From: Pseudotabrizicola alkalilacus | Lineage (GTDB): Bacteria > Pseudomonadota > Alphaproteobacteria > Rhodobacterales > Rhodobacteraceae | Reading direction: 5' to 3' | Length of the DNA: 64,000 nucleotides | Assembly (NCBI RefSeq): GCF_003443995.1 | Contig: NZ_QWEY01000006.1 | Span: 208,834-272,833, forward strand | Shown: one piece after another, positions 61,836 through 64,000 of the stretch | Numbering within the stretch: position 1 is the first letter of the stretch | Layout of the letters: each line of letters opens with the position of its first letter | Notes under the pieces: model-generated | What the model saw: the letters and a program-made list of their open reading frames with translations, nothing else | What the model was told of the DNA's origin: nothing | The model's database searches: none | Position numbers and translations under genes: made by a program

Positions 61836-63569
61836 TTACGGTGCCAGAATCACGCCGCCGCCATCAGGCAGGGTCAACTGATTCAGGGCCAGCGGCATCG
61901 CCGGCGGCGGCGCCGCCTGCCAGGCCCGGATCAGGGCCTCGCCCGCCTCGTATTGCGGCAGTACCCCGTTCGCAGGCAGCACTTCGCGCAGCACCGGACC
62001 AAGGGCCGGGTCGTTGCGAAATCCGGTGAACTGCACAAAACCGCCCAGAGTGTAATCGAGCAGCAGCGCCTCTTCTCCCGGCAGACCGGGCACCAGATCG
62101 GCCACCACCATCACACAGCCCACACCGCCCCCCGGCATCTGGCGCCCGCAGCTTTCCCGCAGCGCAATCAGCCGGTACGTATCCATTGCAGTCAGGTACA
62201 TATCGCGCGTCGCGGTCGCACCCTCGGGCTGCAACGGCAACATCTCGGCAACGGCAGTCAGCAAATCGTCACGACTGCCGTTTTCGCGTTGTGGCGCAGC
62301 CAGCACCAGACGCCGGGCCAGCGCCTCTTGTCCCGGCTCTGACGCCCGCGCATCAAGCTGTGCCCGCGCATCGGCCCCCGGCTTGCCCCAACGGCTGAGC
62401 AGGCTGGCATCCAGTTCGGCCACCGGCAGCCGCCCGTCATCCAGCCGGGCCATCAGGCTGCGGGCAGACAGGCGCTCGGCGCTCAGGATCGGGGTCATCG
62501 CCAGTCCAGCCACCAGCAGCAGCGCCAGCGCCATCACCACATTGGCTTGCCGGATCCGCGCCATCCAGCCGGACCCACGCACCACCGCCAGCGCATAAAG
62601 CACGCCGTAGCCAACCCCCAGCGCAGCCACCTGCGCCGCAAACACCCGCTCCGGCGTCCAGCCATATTGCGCCACCCGCACCCAGACCGCCCAGGCGCCC
62701 AGCCCGGCAAGCAGCGGCAGCATCAGCGCCATCGCCTGCGCCGCCCGCGCCAGCAGCGGGCTTTTCGTGGCCTCGGTGTCGTCCTGATCGACCACCGTTG
62801 TCACCAGCGTCGCCACCGCCCCCGCCATCACCAGCAAGGTCAGCGCAAAGGACCAGACCCCAAACAGCCCCGACACACCGCGCACCGGCAGGGCCAGCAG
62901 GAACACCGCCGACACCACCAGCACCACCGGCAACAACAGCCGCAACAACCGCAGGATCAGATAGGGGCTGACGTAATCCGACAGCTCCTGCACCACCGCC
63001 AGCCCCAGCCCCAGCACGCCGCCCGTGATCAGCCACGTCATTGGACCCAGATCAATCATCCGGTCAATCAGGTCGATCCCCACCGCCTTGAGCAGCGCAT
63101 CCGACAGCAGGATCACCGCCCAGACCAGCCCGACAAAGGCCCAGGCCGCCACCGCGCGCACCACGATTGCCCAGCTTTCGCCAAACAGCCGGCGATAGTC
63201 GCGCCAGTCGCCGGCGTGCCAGGCGATCCAGAACGGCAACGGCACCAGCGTCAGAACGACCGCGCCCAGCACCGCATGCGGGCTGTCCAGCACATCTTCG
63301 GCACTGACAAATCCGGCCGCCGCCACGCTCAGCAAAGCGGTGACCATGCTTGCGATGATCAGTGCACCGAGCGCGGCGCGCGCCACGGCAAGCGGCCCCG
63401 CCATCGCCAGCAGCGCGGTAAAGAAACACGCCACAAACGTCGCCACAGCCAGCAAGGGACGCCCGGTCAGAATCCCGGCTTCGGCCATCTGCGACAGGGC
63501 ATACACACCCAGCCCCGCCGCGATGCCCATGGCCGTCAGAACCACCCGCGCTGTCATCTGCCTGTCCAT
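61836..63569 (-). CDS. DUF4153 integral membrane protein
   Basis: A 577-residue protein with about ten transmembrane helices in the first 370 residues. A C-terminal extracytoplasmic domain of about 200 residues follows (residues 375-577), consistent with the DUF4153 family. No catalytic motif is obvious, and the function of the family is unknown. ATG 63569 is chosen; 24 further codons upstream look non-coding. Divergent from pstB. Confidence 0.8.
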   Translation of the reverse strand: MDRQMTARVVLTAMGIAAGLGVYALSQMAEAGILTGRPLLAVATFVACFFTALLAMAGPLAVARAALGALIIASMVTALLSVAAAGFVSAEDVLDSPHAVLGAVVLTLVPLPFWIAWHAGDWRDYRRLFGESWAIVVRAVAAWAFVGLVWAVILLSDALLKAVGIDLIDRMIDLGPMTWLITGGVLGLGLAVVQELSDYVSPYLILRLLRLLLPVVLVVSAVFLLALPVRGVSGLFGVWSFALTLLVMAGAVATLVTTVVDQDDTEATKSPLLARAAQAMALMLPLLAGLGAWAVWVRVAQYGWTPERVFAAQVAALGVGYGVLYALAVVRGSGWMARIRQANVVMALALLLVAGLAMTPILSAERLSARSLMARLDDGRLPVAELDASLLSRWGKPGADARAQLDARASEPGQEALARRLVLAAPQRENGSRDDLLTAVAEMLPLQPEGATATRDMYLTAMDTYRLIALRESCGRQMPGGGVGCVMVVADLVPGLPGEEALLLDYTLGGFVQFTGFRNDPALGPVLREVLPANGVLPQYEAGEALIRAWQAAPPPAMPLALNQLTLPDGGGVILAP

Positions 63570-63669
63570 GCCCTGCCCTTTGGCTGTCTTACCGGCGCGA
63601 AGGCTATCTGTCGCACGGCAAAAGGACCAGAGCCTGCGCAACCGTCGGATGAAAACCGCATCGCGCAGG

Positions 63670-63698
63670 CTGTCATTATAGTGTTACAAATCTGTCGC
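63670..63698 (+). promoter_or_regulatory. PHO-box-like repeats upstream of pstB
   Basis: Three 7-bp units at 11-bp spacing, CTGTCAT (63670), GTGTTAC (63681) and CTGTCGC (63692), separated by AT-rich 4-mers. This resembles PhoB-binding boxes of alphaproteobacteria. It lies 85 nt upstream of the pstB start. Confidence 0.65.
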
Positions 63699-63783
63699 AT
63701 GACAGTCACGCGCCTGCGGTACTCCCGGTAAAACTGAGTCGCCTCACCCTGGCGTGGCGCGCGGATCAAGGAAAGACATTGCC

Positions 63784-64000
63784 ATGAAAGACATTCAGAT
63801 TGAGGAAAGGGTCGTGAACGCCCAAAAAGCCAAGATCACGGCGCGGGGGGTGCAGGTGCATTATGGCACCACGCATGCGCTGAAGGATGTTGATGTCGAT
63901 ATCCTTGACAAGACGGTGACCGCGTTCATCGGTCCGTCGGGCTGCGGCAAATCCACCTTTCTGCGCTGTCTGAACCGGATGAACGACACCGTGGCCTCGG
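63784..64000 (+). CDS. pstB: Phosphate ABC transporter ATP-binding protein PstB, N-terminal part
   Basis: The first 72 codons, cut by the window end. [20 protein letters not shown] and Walker [22 protein letters not shown] identify PstB, the ATPase of the high-affinity phosphate importer. AAGGAAAG precedes the ATG. No pstS, pstC or pstA lies immediately upstream, so here pstB is the first gene after a PHO-box-like promoter. Confidence 0.93.
   Translation, partial: MKDIQIEERVVNAQKAKITARGVQVHYGTTHALKDVDVDILDKTVTAFIGPSGCGKSTFLRCLNRMNDTVAS

Noticed and set aside
62547..63731. 394-codon plus-strand open frame opposite the DUF4153 gene
   Set aside because: His/Arg/Gln-rich low-complexity product, an antisense shadow of hydrophobic helices.

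Overview
The window is high-GC DNA from an alphaproteobacterium, almost certainly Rhodobacteraceae of the Rhodobacter group. It carries most of a photosynthesis gene cluster in the Rhodobacter-type order (crtC-tspO-crtB-crtI / crtA-bchI-bchD-bchO, idi-bchP-PucC family gene-bchG, ppsR-aerR, bchF-N-B-H-L-M-lhaA-puhA-puhB-puhC-orf-acsF-puhE-hemA-cycA). CrtA (spheroidene monooxygenase) and the oxygen-dependent cyclase AcsF are both present. The organism is therefore equipped to make bacteriochlorophyll a and spheroidene-series carotenoids with oxygen present. The puf, puc and bchCXYZ genes lie outside the window.

Layout. 1-31.3 kb: photosynthesis genes. Perfect TGT-N12-ACA (PpsR/CrtJ-type) operator pairs sit at three promoter regions: crtI/crtA, bchG and bchF. 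31.3-32.5 kb: a small accessory island with an AT-richer SUKH/SMI1-KNR4-like gene. 32.5-38.6 kb: urtABCDE urea ABC transporter, transcribed leftward. 38.9-45.3 kb: urease cluster ureD-A-(hupE/ureJ)-B-orf-C-E-F-G, leftward and ended by a strong terminator, with one small oppositely oriented gene between ureC and ureE. The transporter and urease together import and hydrolyse urea for nitrogen. 45.4-48.4 kb: sugar transferase, ribokinase, RbsD/FucU protein and a Crp/Fnr regulator with an Fe-S type cysteine set.

48.4-60.1 kb: a general stress response region. The core is phyR, nepR and ecfG, with an HWE/HisKA_2 kinase co-transcribed behind ecfG. A second such kinase lies next to a degenerate receiver protein. 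Eight GGAAC-N16/17-CGTT promoters (EcfG type) lie 34-63 nt upstream of phyR, nepR, exoD, dps, a DUF1328 microprotein, a three-gene envelope operon, a secreted protein and an unknown gene. The phyR and nepR promoters are superimposed on one 12+12 bp palindrome. 60.1-61.7 kb: a GGDEF protein with an H-NOX-associated domain, next to an H-NOX-like protein that has lost its proximal histidine and its YxSxR motif. 61.8-64 kb: a DUF4153 membrane protein, then a PHO-box-preceded pstB cut by the window end.

A dispersed hairpin repeat (six copies found) is the most unusual structural feature. One copy is translated in frame inside bchB, another forms the last codons of bchN, and a third carries a nested 32-nt palindromic insert flanked by AGCTA direct repeats. 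No tRNA, rRNA, CRISPR array, transposase or prophage was recognised.
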